DNA from: Brachypterus glaber
Taxonomy: Eukaryota > Arthropoda > Insecta > Coleoptera > Kateretidae
NCBI GenBank assembly: GCA_958510825.1
Contig: OY294047.1
Location: forward strand, 4,712,001 to 4,776,000
DNA: 64,000 nucleotides
Reading direction: 5' to 3'
Shown piece by piece: positions 36,701 to 46,495 of the stretch. The position numbers and the translations under genes are program-made. Position 1 is the first letter of the stretch. Each line of letters opens with the position of its first letter. Below the pieces are notes generated by a model, which was given only the letters and a program-made list of their open reading frames with translations, ran no database searches and had not been told where the DNA came from.

Positions 36701-37355
36701 AAAATATTTTTTTTATATATATTTTTTTTAACTTTTTTGAAAATATTTAAAAATTTTGAAAAAAAAATCAATTTTTTCTAAAAAACAAAATGTTTTTTTG
36801 GGCTACTTCCCTTAGTGTAATACACCGTTAAATTCAGAATTTACAGTGCTTTCAAAATTACTAAAAAAAAACAATGCTGGATTTGAAAAAAAAATGTGTT
36901 TTGGTGGGAGATTTAAAAGTACTTTTGGTACAATTCGATATGTTTTTTTTTTAATTAACTTTCTATCTTTTAAAATAACGAAGATATTGGCGGGGAAGTA
37001 AAATTTGGGACACCCGGTATATATATTATGTTTCAGATTCCTCAACCCCTCCGAAAGTCTGTTTGTATCTGTGATTTCCCTTGGAGAAGGATGGCACAAT
37101 TACCACCACACATTCCCATGGGACTACAAAACTGCAGAATTGGGAAAATACAGTTTGAATCTTAGTACTGCATTTATCGACTTTTTTTCCAAAATTGGTT
37201 TGGCTTATGAACTAAAATCAGTCCCCGTAGAAATGATAAAGAAACGTGTAGAGAGAACTGGAGACGGATCTCATCATATCTGGGGATGGGGTGATAAAGA
37301 CCAATCCTTAGAAGATTATAAGGAAGCTACCATAGCCTATAAAAAGACTGAATAA
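30597..37355 (+). CDS. Desaturase A: acyl-CoA fatty acid desaturase, 4 coding exons, 343 aa
   Basis: Joining 30597-30783, 30942-31072, 32677-33071 and 37037-37355 gives one open frame of 343 codons plus TAA. All introns are GT-AG, with phases 1, 0 and 2. Histidine boxes: HRLWSH (residues 79-84), HRLHH (116-120) and HNYHH (258-262). NSVAHH (223-228) gives the N-xxx-H metal ligand pair. Hydrophobic segments near residues 30-52 and 60-78, and two more in exon 3, fit the four-helix fold of the family. Family knowledge: ER-membrane di-iron enzymes that use O2 and electrons from cytochrome b5 to place a cis double bond in acyl-CoA. Length matches the usual 330-360 aa. The four residues before the third box region read NPSE, the position used to sort insect desaturase subfamilies. 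Regioselectivity (delta-9, delta-11 or other) cannot be read from sequence. No disabling change is seen. Confidence 0.95.
30942..31072 (+). CDS. Desaturase A coding exon 2 (first His box)
   Basis: Acceptor AG at 30940-30941 after a T tract. The split codon G+CA gives Ala63, then the exon runs to Gln106 and ends in phase 0. It carries HRLWSH. The donor is GTAATGAC at 31073. That octamer is also the target-site duplication of the transposon that starts at 31081, so only the first 8 intron bases separate the exon from the element. Confidence 0.95.
31081..31858. mobile_element. Non-autonomous DNA transposon with long TIRs at the intron-2 donor of desaturase A
   Basis: Long terminal inverted repeats begin CAGTACCAGGCATATTTCC on the left and CAGTACTCGGCGTATTTCC on the reversed right end and stay alignable for about 75 bp. 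The 8-bp target-site duplication GTAATGAC lies at 31073-31080 and 31859-31866. The TSD length fits the hAT superfamily. No transposase is present. A second copy is at 46496-47283. Fragments of the same family are recognisable near 25450-25800, 26060-26100 and 61900-62670. Confidence 0.85.
32677..33071 (+). CDS. Desaturase A coding exon 3 (second His box, N-xxx-H motif)
   Basis: Acceptor CTCCAG ends at 32676. The exon encodes residues 107-237 plus two bases of codon 238. It contains HRLHH, two hydrophobic segments and NSVAHH. Donor is GTTAGT at 33072. Its 3' half (from 32876) with the following intron is repeated in tandem downstream. Confidence 0.96.
33228..34132 (+). pseudogene. Tandem partial copies of desaturase A exon 3 in intron 3
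   Basis: The 352-bp unit 32876-33227 (3' half of exon 3, its splice donor and 156 bp of intron) is followed by copies at 33228-33579 and 33580-33930 and a worn, shortened copy at 33931 to about 34132. Copies 2 and 3 keep the coding frame up to the donor GTTAGT and differ from exon 3 at only a few bases. Copy 4 has lost the end of the coding part. None contains the second histidine box, so none can replace exon 3. Copies 2 and 4 have gained an AG behind a T7 tract (CATTAG where exon 3 has CATTAC). Confidence 0.9.
34296..34528. mobile_element. Hairpin MITE with GGGAACGTTCAAGTATTACG ends
   Basis: Inverted ends pair and enclose GAGATTTCATATTTGG with its reverse complement. 233 bp. The core (CGCGTTATTA, AGAGATTTCAT, GGGGGGTGTTAG) is shared with 42175-42387, so the families are related. 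Target duplication unclear. Confidence 0.7.
34724..35417. mobile_element. Long inverted-repeat element with degenerate hammerhead motif, intron 3 of desaturase A
   Basis: Arms of about 330 bp, almost perfect, with a spacer of about 24 bp around 35071. Near each outer end is CCAACGAAACGTCGGCAG preceded by TTGAAGAAGTTGG. This is the hammerhead core layout with C3 changed to T, stem II GTTGG/CCAAC and stem I TGCC/GGCA. Non-coding; probably Penelope-derived. Confidence 0.75.
35317..35359 (+). ncRNA. Degenerate hammerhead-like motif
   Basis: TTGAAGA in place of CTGAAGA, stem II GTTGG/CCAAC, GAAACGTC, stem I TGCC/GGCA with two unpaired T. The C3 change would be expected to abolish cleavage. An inverted copy lies near 34782-34826 on the minus strand. 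Confidence 0.45.
35625..35669 (-). ncRNA. Hammerhead ribozyme, inverted copy in the left arm
   Basis: Exact reverse-complement copy of the fold at 36065-36109, with the same stems and core. Because desaturase A is transcribed on the plus strand, only the right-arm copy would be in its sense orientation. Confidence 0.78.
36065..36109 (+). ncRNA. Hammerhead ribozyme, complete type I fold
   Basis: Stem I TTGGTA (36065-36070) pairs perfectly with TACCAA (36104-36109). Core CTGAAGA (36071-36077). Stem II GGGC/GCCC with loop CAGCA. GAA (36091-36093). Stem III ACT/AGT with loop GTC. The base after stem III is C (36103), the expected cleavage site. All conserved core positions of the hammerhead consensus are present. 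It lies 48 bp from the outer end of an inverted-repeat element. Confidence 0.8.
36471..37021. mobile_element. Mariner-like foldback element ending next to exon 4 of desaturase A
   Basis: Ends TATACCGGGTGTCCCAAAT and, reversed, the same sequence; the two arms stay alignable for most of about 550 bp (for example GGGAAGTAGCC against GGCTACTTCCC). A TA dinucleotide lies at each border. Non-coding. The right end is about 16 bp before the exon 4 acceptor. Confidence 0.75.
37037..37355 (+). CDS. Desaturase A coding exon 4 (third His box, C terminus)
   Basis: Acceptor TTTCAG ends at 37036; the split codon AG+A gives Arg238. Encodes NPSE, then EGWHNYHH and the conserved C-terminal WGWGDKD, ending with TAA at 37353-37355. 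The pyrimidine tract before the acceptor is very short because a mariner-like element ends about 16 bp upstream. Confidence 0.96.
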
Positions 37356-37380
37356 TATTATCTAATGTATTTATCCACGG

Positions 37381-37408
37381 CCGTGATTAATGGGTTTATT
37401 AATCACGG
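37381..37408 (+). promoter_or_regulatory. 3' UTR hairpin of desaturase A
   Basis: Perfect 11-bp stem, CCGTGATTAAT paired with ATTAATCACGG, closing a 6-base loop. It starts 25 bases after the stop codon and sits just before the polyadenylation signal, so it should be in the mRNA. Its role is unknown. Confidence 0.6.
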
Positions 37409-37417
37409 ATCTGTAAA

Positions 37418-37423
37418 AATAAA
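37418..37423 (+). promoter_or_regulatory. Polyadenylation signal of desaturase A
   Basis: AATAAA 63 bases after the stop codon; first canonical hexamer downstream. Confidence 0.6.
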
Positions 37424-37562
37424 CCGTTTGGACTTTAAAACGGTAGTGGATAAAGTATAGAATTCTACTCGTGTATAATAGCTATTAATCAATGAGACAC
37501 GAGCCGAAAGGCGAGTGACCTAATTATCCAAATTATTATACGCTCATTGAATAATATACTAT

Positions 37563-37975
37563 TAATATGTAGGGTGTCAAAAAATCCCGAATTTCTAAAT
37601 CGAAAACGCTATCTAGCTCAAAAGTTGCTCCTTGGTAAAAAACGGTGGCCACTCAAAAATGAGCCAAATCGATTAATGTTTAGAGGTAGCTCAAAGCACT
37701 CAAACTTTGAAAAAAAATCGGTAACTGTTTTCCGGATAAAAAGTGATTTTATATAAAATTAAGGAAATTTTGGAGGGTTTTTTGTTAATATTTAAAAATA
37801 ATACTAATTGTGAAAAACTAAAAAAATTATATTCCCTCCCCTTAAGTTAGAACATACAAAAAAATGCCAATTATTCCGAGATTTTGTGAAAATTTCATTT
37901 TTGCAAGTTTTAAAAAGTGCATAAAAAATAGTTTTAAATAAAAAATCTGCAAACTTATATATTAGTATATAAGCA
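37563..37975 (+). repeat. Partial copy of foldback family G downstream of desaturase A
   Basis: Begins TGTCAAAAAATCCCG and shares GTGGCCACTCAAAAATGAGC and TTTAGAGGTAGCTCAAAGCA with 26106. Only one arm; the 3' part runs into other repeats, and a short further fragment (CCGGGTGGATTTTCTGTTTT) is at 38207-38230. Confidence 0.65.
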
Positions 37976-37989
37976 TATATACATGTAAG

Positions 37990-38134
37990 TGCCTATTCAC
38001 AGGCTCGCATAAGAACATAATACATAACAATGCGAGGCAGTGATTGGCTTGATGTGCCGCCATGGATCTTGTAAGCCAATCACGGCATCGCATTCTTATG
38101 TTTTATGTTCTTATGCAAGCTTCTGGATAGGCCT
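37990..38134. mobile_element. Short MITE, copy 1
   Basis: Ends GCCTATTCACAGGCTCGCAT and, reversed, GGCCTATCCAGAAGCTTGCA, about 145 bp, with GATTGGCTTGATGTG inside. Copy 2 is at 47977. Confidence 0.65.
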
Positions 38135-38433
38135 TTGACCTACCTGACTATACAGAAGACATTATTTGTTTCTGCAAGTCGAGTAAAAAAAATAAATTTC
38201 AACTCGAAACCGGGTGGATTTTCTGTTTTTTGCTCGGCAGCGCCTCGTAAAAAATGCACTCTTGTGCACTAAAAACTAAGTTCGTGTACTCGGTGTGTAA
38301 TATACCATTCAAACCTTACTTACGAGGTGAAAATATGTATTATTATAATAATAACACAGTCCTGCAAGGTCCCGCTTCAGACATTCGAATATATGATTTT
38401 GGATAATTCGACTATGCTGATTTCGACGCTGTA

Positions 38434-38648
38434 CAGTAGGTTAGGCTAAATGTGACACCCAGGGTAATTGCGACATGTCCTGTTATAATTCTTTTAAACT
38501 AGGTTAGATCCAATCGAACCCTGGCATTAGGTTTTTGACAGTATTAAATATTGCGCGTAAAAATTCGATTGGATTTAAACTTGTTTAGAAGAATTATAAC
38601 AGGACATGTCACAATTACCCTGGGTGTCACATTTAGCTCAACCTACTG
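38434..38648. mobile_element. Tc1/mariner-type MITE, copy 2
   Basis: Same length and structure as 16615-16829, starting CAGTAGGTTAGGCTAAATGT, with TA on both sides. About 90% identical by eye. Confidence 0.88.
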
Positions 38649-41039
38649 TACTTAGTAGCTGTGCATTAAGCATCAATCTATTAGATCAGTAATAATTCAC
38701 ACTTAGAATGGGTATAATATTGTTTTTATTCATATTGAAACCTGCCTGGTCTACAATTGTAGACCGCGCGACTAACCACGTTACCTTTTTTATTTTTGAA
38801 TTTTTTTATTTTGTGTAAGTTTTTATGGTTTCTTTTTGTGAATATTGTTTTTCAAAGTTATTTTATTAGTTTAAAGATAAATTAAAGAAACAATATGTCT
38901 TTACCACCAAAACAAATAGCGGTTTATAGGAAGACACTGGCACGAGTCTTTTTGGGCATGAAAGAGCTCATACGTAATGTTTTTGATAAATAAGGTAATT
39001 TTCTGTTCTATAAAACTAAAAATTACTTTAGACACTAAATGTGCCTAAGAAGGGAAAATAAATCGAAAAAAAAAATGCTCAAAATATCATAACTACGATT
39101 GCAAAGAGCACATGTACAAGGCGCATGAGTAACTAAAATATTGCATGATTTCGAGTCAAATTTTATAATATTTTTTTCGTTTAATTTAGGTACTTTTTAT
39201 TTTTTATAATCGAACATGTTAAAAAAAAACAAATGTTTTAGTTTCAGAAAGTTTGTTAAGTTATTTTTATTTTTTTTTAAACTACCGTACAGATGTAAAA
39301 TACACGGAAAGAAATTAGTGGGCTCTGCGCTATACATTATAAGATATTTGGTAACGGTGGCAAATTATAGTGATTTAAGCTATAGATTATAAGGGACACA
39401 ATAACTAATAATGTTAAAAATAAATTGGAAACGATTATATATATTACAGACACGATTATATTTATTACAGGCACTATTATAAATTTACAGAAATTTTATC
39501 ATATTATAAAAATTATTAGCACGGACAATAATTAAATCTATTTAAGCTATAAATGCCATACTATTTGTTATATTTTATTATTCACTAAACAATTAAAGTA
39601 TTTCATATAAATTTTTACACTGACTGCCATAATTGTAAGAGAAAGCCTTTTATTTATATAATAAGCGATTATAATTTGCTTGGTATGTGTGTTATAGCGC
39701 TCCTAGCTATAATTTTTTTTTTCCGTGTATATGTTAGAATAGTATATCATTTTTCTTTTACCCTTAACACTTACTAAAACAATAATAATTTGAAAAAAAT
39801 ATGTGAATAACTTTTAAATACAACCAAATAAATAACATAAGATATTTGGTTTTTAAAAATACAAATGTGTTTTATATACAAAAAATAAAATGGTCTACAA
39901 GTGTAGACCGCGCGCCTAAACACGTTACAAAAAGAGGCGCGCCTAACGAAGGGTTAATATTAATTATATATAATATATTATATATTAAATTATAATTATT
40001 ATTTATTCTTATATTCTAATAAAAACTTTTCTAGTATTTTACTGTTTTTTTTTCCTTAAATTGATAGATCGGTGAAAAACAATTTTACTTTTTTCACTCT
40101 TCACGACGTTTTAATTTACTTCAATGTAGTGTCAAAATCCAATTACAAATAGAGAAATAATTACTAAAAACACCCCATCAACCCGTTGACAAACCCACAT
40201 TGGCCGCTTTATCGTAAAATAGTAAATTGGCCAATCTAAGGCCGCAGTCTTATAAATCAACGTACGAAAAGCAAATGCCAGTTTCCAACTTGAAAATTGA
40301 AAAAATTTTGGTTGGCCTTCTGGCGGCCAGTGTAGGACCAATGCAGTTTTGCCAAAATTGGGTGGTCGTACGCGGCCTTAAACCGTTCGTACACTTCAGC
40401 CTTTTCTCAAAATTGCGTGCAATTCCTATTGCTGGACTTTTTTTCGTATCAACTGCGCATGCCTCTTAGACTTTTCGATGCAACAAAACAGCCGGAAAAA
40501 ATATAGAAATATTTCTAATTTTCAAGCTAAATTGCTTGCAATTTTGGTAACTTATAGGGTTTTTTAATTTACCCAACTTAAGAATTAGTTAGTGATCCCC
40601 AAATTTCCCAGTGATCTACTTAGCCATGATTTGGAGCAGCAAGTCCTTTTTCTTCGATTTTTTAATCTTCTTTTAATAATTGTTGCAAGAACTGCCGTGA
40701 AGGTTATCAACAAAACAGCTCTTTTTTGTTCTACCGTTTCCATAATTATTGCCCCAGAAAAGACAGTTCTATGATATATCACTCAAAAACACAGAAATAC
40801 ATAACCTATAATATTCGTAAACATCTGTCAATTTTTGTAGAGTTGGCAGCAATTAAAGTAGGCTTTAAGAAGTCTTGTAAAAGTTGTGACAGTGTACGAA
40901 GACAAGTAAAATTATTGCGCGCAATTCTAGATTGCTCGCAATAGAATTGCAGCAAAAAGGCTGATATGTACGACCAGCTTTAAGGCGGCTAATGTCTCCT
41001 CAGTATGTAGGCCCAATGTGGGCTTGCCAACATTGGTCC
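38649..41039. other. AT-rich DNA with short duplications
   Basis: CTACAATTGTAGACCGCGCG (38751) recurs as CTACAAGTGTAGACCGCGCG (39895). 39961-40000 is a TATA/TTAT palindrome. 40190-40990 is of more mixed composition, with short open frames on both strands that I do not recognise. Confidence 0.35.
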
Positions 41040-41995
41040 AATGTAGGAAACATTGGCTTGCCTATGTTTCGCCAACATGCGGCCAACGAAACAATGTTTG
41101 CTGGGAAGTTATTAATATTGAGATCAAGGCGCTCAAAAGTTTTTATATCCGGAAGTAGTTAAATTAAATGTTTTATTTGATAAATAAAAAAAATTGAGTG
41201 GAATAAATTTTGCCTAAGTAATTTATGCAGTTTTAAATATTTTCGCACCTTTTTGTAAAAAAACGAAATATTAACTAATAATATTAAAATTGACTTGCCT
41301 ATGTTTCGCCAACGGGCGGCCAAAGAAACAATATTTGCTGGGAAGTTATTAATATTGAGATCAAGGCGCTCAAAAGTTTTTATATCCGGAAGTAGTTAAA
41401 TTAAATGTTTTATTTGAAAAATAAAAAAAATTGAGTGGAATAAATTTTGCCTAAGTAATTTATGCAGTTTTAAATATTTTCGCACCTTTTTGTAAAAAAC
41501 GAAATATTAACTAATAATATTAAAATTGACTTGCCTATGTTTCGCCAACGGGCGGCCAAAGAAACAATATTTGCTGGGAAGTTATTAATATTGAGAACAA
41601 GGCGCTCAAAAGTTTTTATATCTGGAAGTAGTTAAATTAAATGTTTTATTTGATAAATAAAAAAAATTGAGTGGAATAAATTTTGCCTAAGTAATTTATG
41701 CAGTTTTAAATATTTTCGCACCTTTTTGTAAAAAACGAAATATTAACTAATAATATTAAAATTGACTTGCCTATGTTTCGCCAACGGGCGGCCAAAGAAA
41801 CAATATTTGCTGGGAAGTTATTAATATTGAGAACAAGGCGCTCAAAAGTTTTTATATCTGGAAGTAGTTAAATTAAATGTTTTATTTGATAAATAAAAAA
41901 AATTGAGTGGAATAAATTTTGCCTAAGTAATTTATGCAGTTTTAAATATTTTCGCACCTTTTTGTAAAAAACGAAATATTAACTAATAATAATAA
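41040..41995. repeat. Satellite-like tandem array, period about 236 bp, 4 copies
   Basis: GGGAAGTTATTAATATTGAG recurs at 41103, 41340, 41576 and 41812. Units differ by only a few bases. The first unit abuts a patch of self-complementary CCAATGT/ACATTGG words (40990-41100). Non-coding. Confidence 0.92.
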
Positions 41996-42174
41996 AAAAA
42001 TTAAAATATGAATTATATTATAGAAATAATAAGTATTGTACATAGTGTGTGTATAATTGTTGCACTTTAAATAGAAGAAGGTAGTAATATAGGCACTAAT
42101 ATATGATACTAGATGTCAATATCACTTTTTCGTACGACCTATACTGGAAATTCAATCAAACCTGCAGTGACTTA

Positions 42175-42387
42175 GGGGCTGTCCATATATTACGTAACGC
42201 TAATACCCCGTTTCTCGCGTTATTAAAGGCTGTAGAGATTTCATGTTTTGGCTACCCCCCTCAAATAGGGGGGTGTTAGGGGGGGAGCCAAAATATAAAC
42301 TCCCTACAGCCTTTAATAACGCGAGAACCGGGGTGTGAAGTGTATGAATTTTGGTCAATTTGCGTTACGTAATATATGTACAGCCCC
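42175..42387. mobile_element. PIF/Harbinger-like MITE
   Basis: Ends GGGGCTGTCCATATATTACG and, reversed, GGGGCTGTACATATATTACG. TTA on both sides (42172-42174, 42388-42390) fits the 3-bp TWA target of this superfamily. 213 bp, foldback. Confidence 0.8.
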
Positions 42388-42732
42388 TTAGTTGCGAAGA
42401 TAATACCAGTTCGGGTGCGACTCGCGTAATTTTGTCGAAGCTTCACAAAGGCGGACCCCTTATACGAAAGCAGCAGCAAAGTCACTGCAGCTTTTATTGA
42501 ATTTACTGTATAGTGTACACGAAACAAAGAAGAATGCATGTTAACTATGCACACTAACTTATCCAGATGGCTTTCATTGCGGCCAGCTAAAGAATACTTA
42601 CCACTACATATGTTCATTTTTAAAGGGTCTGGGACCATGGGTCCGCAAAGAAATACTGAACCCGTATAGGATCGCTCGGTTTTCCGTCCGGGATACTCTT
42701 GTTAGGAGTATATTTAATTTTAATATTTATTA

Positions 42733-42787
42733 CTTGACATTACCTTGACATTACCTTGACATTACCTTGACATTACCCTGACATTAC
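42733..42787 (+). repeat. 11-bp minisatellite
   Basis: About five copies of ACATTACCTTG in a row, the last ones slightly changed. Confidence 0.85.
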
Positions 42788-42804
42788 GACATTATTTTGC
42801 AATA

Positions 42805-42846
<42 letters not shown>

Positions 42847-43345
42847 AAAAACAGTAAGCGGCATAGCCGATGAGACTGTTATCAATAATTTAAATTAACT
42901 TTAAAATATATCACATAAAATTACAAATAATTACAATATCACAGAAAAATATATAGAATCACATTAACTTATCACATAGTTTTTACATAGAATAGTGAAC
43001 AAGAGTATTGTTCCATGCCTTTATTTCCTGATCAAGTCTGTTTTTGAACTGAATGACTGATAAGGCGTTTACAGTTTCATCACTAAGTCTGTTCCAGACA
43101 TACACTACTTGGTTTGGAAAAGAGTTTTTACGTTGCAGCTTGTTACACCTCTCCTTGCTGAGTTTGGCCTCTTAACTGCTGGGTATCAAATTGTAGAAGT
43201 GCTTCCATGTTGCATGTATAATGGCCTTGAGTAATTTTGTACAGCTCAATTAGGTCTCCACGCTGCCTTCTTTGGGATAGGGTGGGGAGGTTAAGTATCT
43301 GGAGTCTTCTTTCATAGGGTACACATTTTGGCCAGTGAGACACCC
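42805..43345 (-). pseudogene. Non-LTR retrotransposon 3' end (reverse transcriptase C terminus, broken)
   Basis: Minus-strand 43343-43146 encodes YERRLQILNLPTLSQRRQRG and LIELYKITQGHY. After a frameshift near 43145, 43144-42985 encodes LQRKNSFPNQVVYVWNRLSD and KNRLDQEIKAW. These are the C-terminal features of insect CR1/L2/Jockey-type reverse transcriptases. It ends in a (TAA)n tail, seen on the plus strand as the ATT run 42806-42844. 5' truncated; the catalytic core is absent. Confidence 0.8.
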
Positions 43346-43479
43346 CTCGAATATGATATATAAAAATTTAACGTGACGTGGCATAGGGGGAGGTTACTGA
43401 CCTCAGGTCAGTGACGGAATGCCGGCATAACCCTTTATGACAAGCGGGGGGTGGTTAAAATGGTTAATAAAAGCTTGAC

Positions 43480-44402
43480 AAACTTTGGGAGCCGGTCTTT
43501 ACCTCGAAAAAATTTACCTCGAAAGCAAATACCTCGAAAAAAATACCTCGAAAAAATTTACCTCGAAAAGACCTTACCTCGAAAAAAATTACCTCGAAGG
43601 GGCATTACCTCGAAAAGTCGTTACCTCGAAAGTACATTCCCTCGAAAGGTTTTACCTCGAACGGCTTTTACCCCGAAAAGGGCTTTTTTTAATTTTTTAT
43701 GTTTCTTTGCGATTATTGTATATTGTAGTTTGTTTGCTCATATTTTATCATTTATTGATTAAATTTTAATTTACGCGAATTTATTAGCTTTCAGTTTTAG
43801 TAAATAATTAAAAATTAATCGATTAACCTATATCGAGAGTTCGCGAAAAATAAATTAGCGGTGTATAAAAACTTTGTATATTATAAAGATCGTGTGTACA
43901 AAGACAGGTTTTTGTGGAAAGGAAAATATGGTGAAATTGCTTGCAAAGGAATAACATTTATTTTTAATTATTTATTTTGTTTTTTAAAAAATGTTGCTGT
44001 AGATTTATTGACAGCTTTTTGATTATTTGTGATTTCAAATACTTTCATTTTGTATAATATGTCAATATTATTGCTTTAAATAACTAATTAATAATAATAA
44101 ATTTATTGCTGTCAAATTTTCCTTCTTTTTCTAGAAAAAATTTTGTTTGTTTTAGTTTTTTTATAATTTTTAAAAAATTATGTATTTTAGAGGTAATTTT
44201 TTATGCGAGGTAATGCCGTTCGAGGTATTTCCTTTGAAGGTAATGTCCTTTCGAGGTAATTTTCGTGCGAGGTAATGGACTTTCGAGGTAAAATTTTTCG
44301 AGGTAACGGCGTTCGAGGTAATTTTTTTCGAGTTAAAAATTTTCGAGGTAATTGTTTGCGAGGTAAATTTTTTCGAGGTAAAGACCCCTACCCACAAACT
44401 TT
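43480..44402. mobile_element. Element with inverted terminal arrays of a TTACCTCGAA motif
   Basis: The left array 43498-43680 has about 12 copies of (T)TACCTCGAA at 14-17 bp spacing. The right array 44190-44385 has about 13 copies in the opposite orientation. Outside the arrays the ends read GGTCTTTACC with CAAACTTTG-like flanks on both sides. The middle 500 bp is AT-rich and non-coding. No transposase. The layout suggests subterminal binding sites of a DNA transposon; the superfamily is unknown. Confidence 0.75.
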
Positions 44403-46487
44403 ATGGTCGTGCCCTTGCCAGATCTGGTAGCTAATATATTTTTATTTATTATTTCTGAGAAACGCACGATACTTAAGTAATATTAAAGAATTACATTTGT
44501 AAATAATTAGCAAATTGTTTCATAAAATCTGTAATTATTAGTTCGAAGCATTGTATTATTTATTGATAAATAAATAAACACAACACTTACCTATAGGTAT
44601 GGAAGAATTTTCAAACAAAACAAGACCCTTTCATGACCAAAGGAATAATACAAAAATTATAAACAGTACCGACACAGCATGCTGTTGTAGAACCCGAAAC
44701 TGCAGTCTTTCAACAAAACTCAGTACGATGATTGCAAAAATATATAGATAGATAAAATACTTTATCCAATACATACAGAAAATAAGACAATTACCAGCTT
44801 TATTTTAAATAGATAAAATCAATAATAACCCCCGCGTGGCTTTTACTTTATTGAGTGGATAATTATTTATTTTACCCACTCAACTGTCACTTTTCAAATT
44901 ATTTTCTTGTAAATGTCATTAAAATTTTTAATAAAAATATGAATTCCTAAGGTATTTATTGGATAAAACCTTGTATGGCACTCATGGGTAAACCGATATT
45001 GCCCTCTCGAAAACTAACCTGCTTGGCTGACGCCTCGCAGGTTAATTTTCTCATGGGCAATATCTTACTTTACCCACTAGTACCATAAATAACTATAATT
45101 TCATTTATTTGATTAAAATTAAAAATTTGAGTATTTATAAAATTTTACCATGTTCGTAGTACACTGCAGGACAAAAGTCATGGAAACTAGAAGGCCATGG
45201 AATTTTGAAAGCAGCCGCGACTATGCTTTTACTAGGTCCGGCAGTTATTGGCATTTTTATTCAAATTGTCAATTTTGACAACTGTCTAAATGTTTTTTTT
45301 TATGTATTTAATTATTTTTTAGTAAAAACCTTTGTGATTTTATCATTTTAATGCTGTTAAAGTTTAAAGTATTTAAATCTATTTTACAATAAGGTGTTTT
45401 GAAGAGTTTTTGGCTATTTTTAAGTGAGGTGTTTATGCACAGCTATGTGGCGTATTTTATTTAGGAATTTAGGAAAATATTCTGTAAAATGTGAAATTCT
45501 TATGGAAAGGAAAAATTAACGGAATGGAATATAAAGGTCATTAGTTCACATTAAAATTATGCAAAAATATAGTCATTCAATAGTCCTTCAAATTAAAAAA
45601 ATGTTTTGGCAAAACATATATGCAATTTTTTTTATTATAAGGTTTAAAAATCCCAACTTTTATATTTTTAAGCCATAAAATTTAAAACTATTTTTCCCAA
45701 AATTAAAAATTTATTATTTTTTTTAACCCATGAAATATGCAACTTTTATGTTTTTAATCCATGAAATATGCAACTTTTTTGATTTCAAGATAGGTGGGGG
45801 GAGCCAGATGATCAAAAGGAGTTGCGTTCCGTACGCGGAACCGGCAACAAGAGTCTACGGCCCGATTGGTAATTCATTTAACGGTGTTTAGTCACAGCCA
45901 GACTATTTTATGTTAAAATGTGATTGTTAAGAAAATATCTATACTGCGAAACCGTTCTACATATTTAAATGGATTTAAATTGAATATTTTATGTTTGTGA
46001 TGTACTTTTGTGGGTTAACCACGTTTTTTTTTGTGAGGTTATGTTAATAAGAAATTATATTTAGTTGAAACGATTAGAGAGACTCGCTTCAAGTCTCTAA
46101 TACTTGTACCTGTTCAATAAGAACGAGAGTTCAAGACCATTAAGTCCTTTTGGGTCACTTTAATTTAGTTTTCAAAAGGACATTGTGAAGAAGAAGAAGA
46201 AGAAGAAGAAAGATGATCAAAAAAATACCCTAAAAATCCACCGTGAATGATAGAATATTTAATTTCCTGAAAGGGTTAATATCGTTTTTTAACCTACCTT
46301 GTTATTTTTGTTTACCTATTTGGATAAATTTTAATTGTGGAATGTTTATACATGTATTTAAACACCAACAAAGTTTAAATAAGAGTATAAGAACGAAATA
46401 GTATACCACGAAACAAAGTAGTATTTATTTATTTATCTTATGAGAAGGTAAGCTTTTACGTTAAAATTACTTATTATAGTCATTATA
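44403..46487. other. AT-rich DNA with small repeat traces
   Basis: A Tc1-like end (CACTGCAGGACAAAAGTCAT) is at 45163. 46084-46186 may be a SINE-like unit (GAGTTCAAGACC resembles a B box) ending in a GAA run (46187-46211). No gene seen. Confidence 0.35.
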
Positions 46488-46495
46488 GTCATTAT

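Noticed and set aside
41040..41995. CRISPR-like array
   Set aside because: Long units without unique spacers, in eukaryotic DNA.
42276..42638. 120-codon minus-strand frame with a nearby ATACTTACCA resembling the U1 snRNA start
   Set aside because: The frame overlaps the MITE at 42175-42387, and the U1-like word lacks the rest of the U1 sequence.
43451..43769. Two overlapping plus-strand frames rich in LPRK/YLEK
   Set aside because: They are translations of the TACCTCGAA motif array and have no protein character.
46084..46211. tRNA gene or tRNA-derived SINE
   Set aside because: Only a weak B-box-like word and a GAA tail; no A box or cloverleaf could be drawn. No tRNA gene was found in the window.
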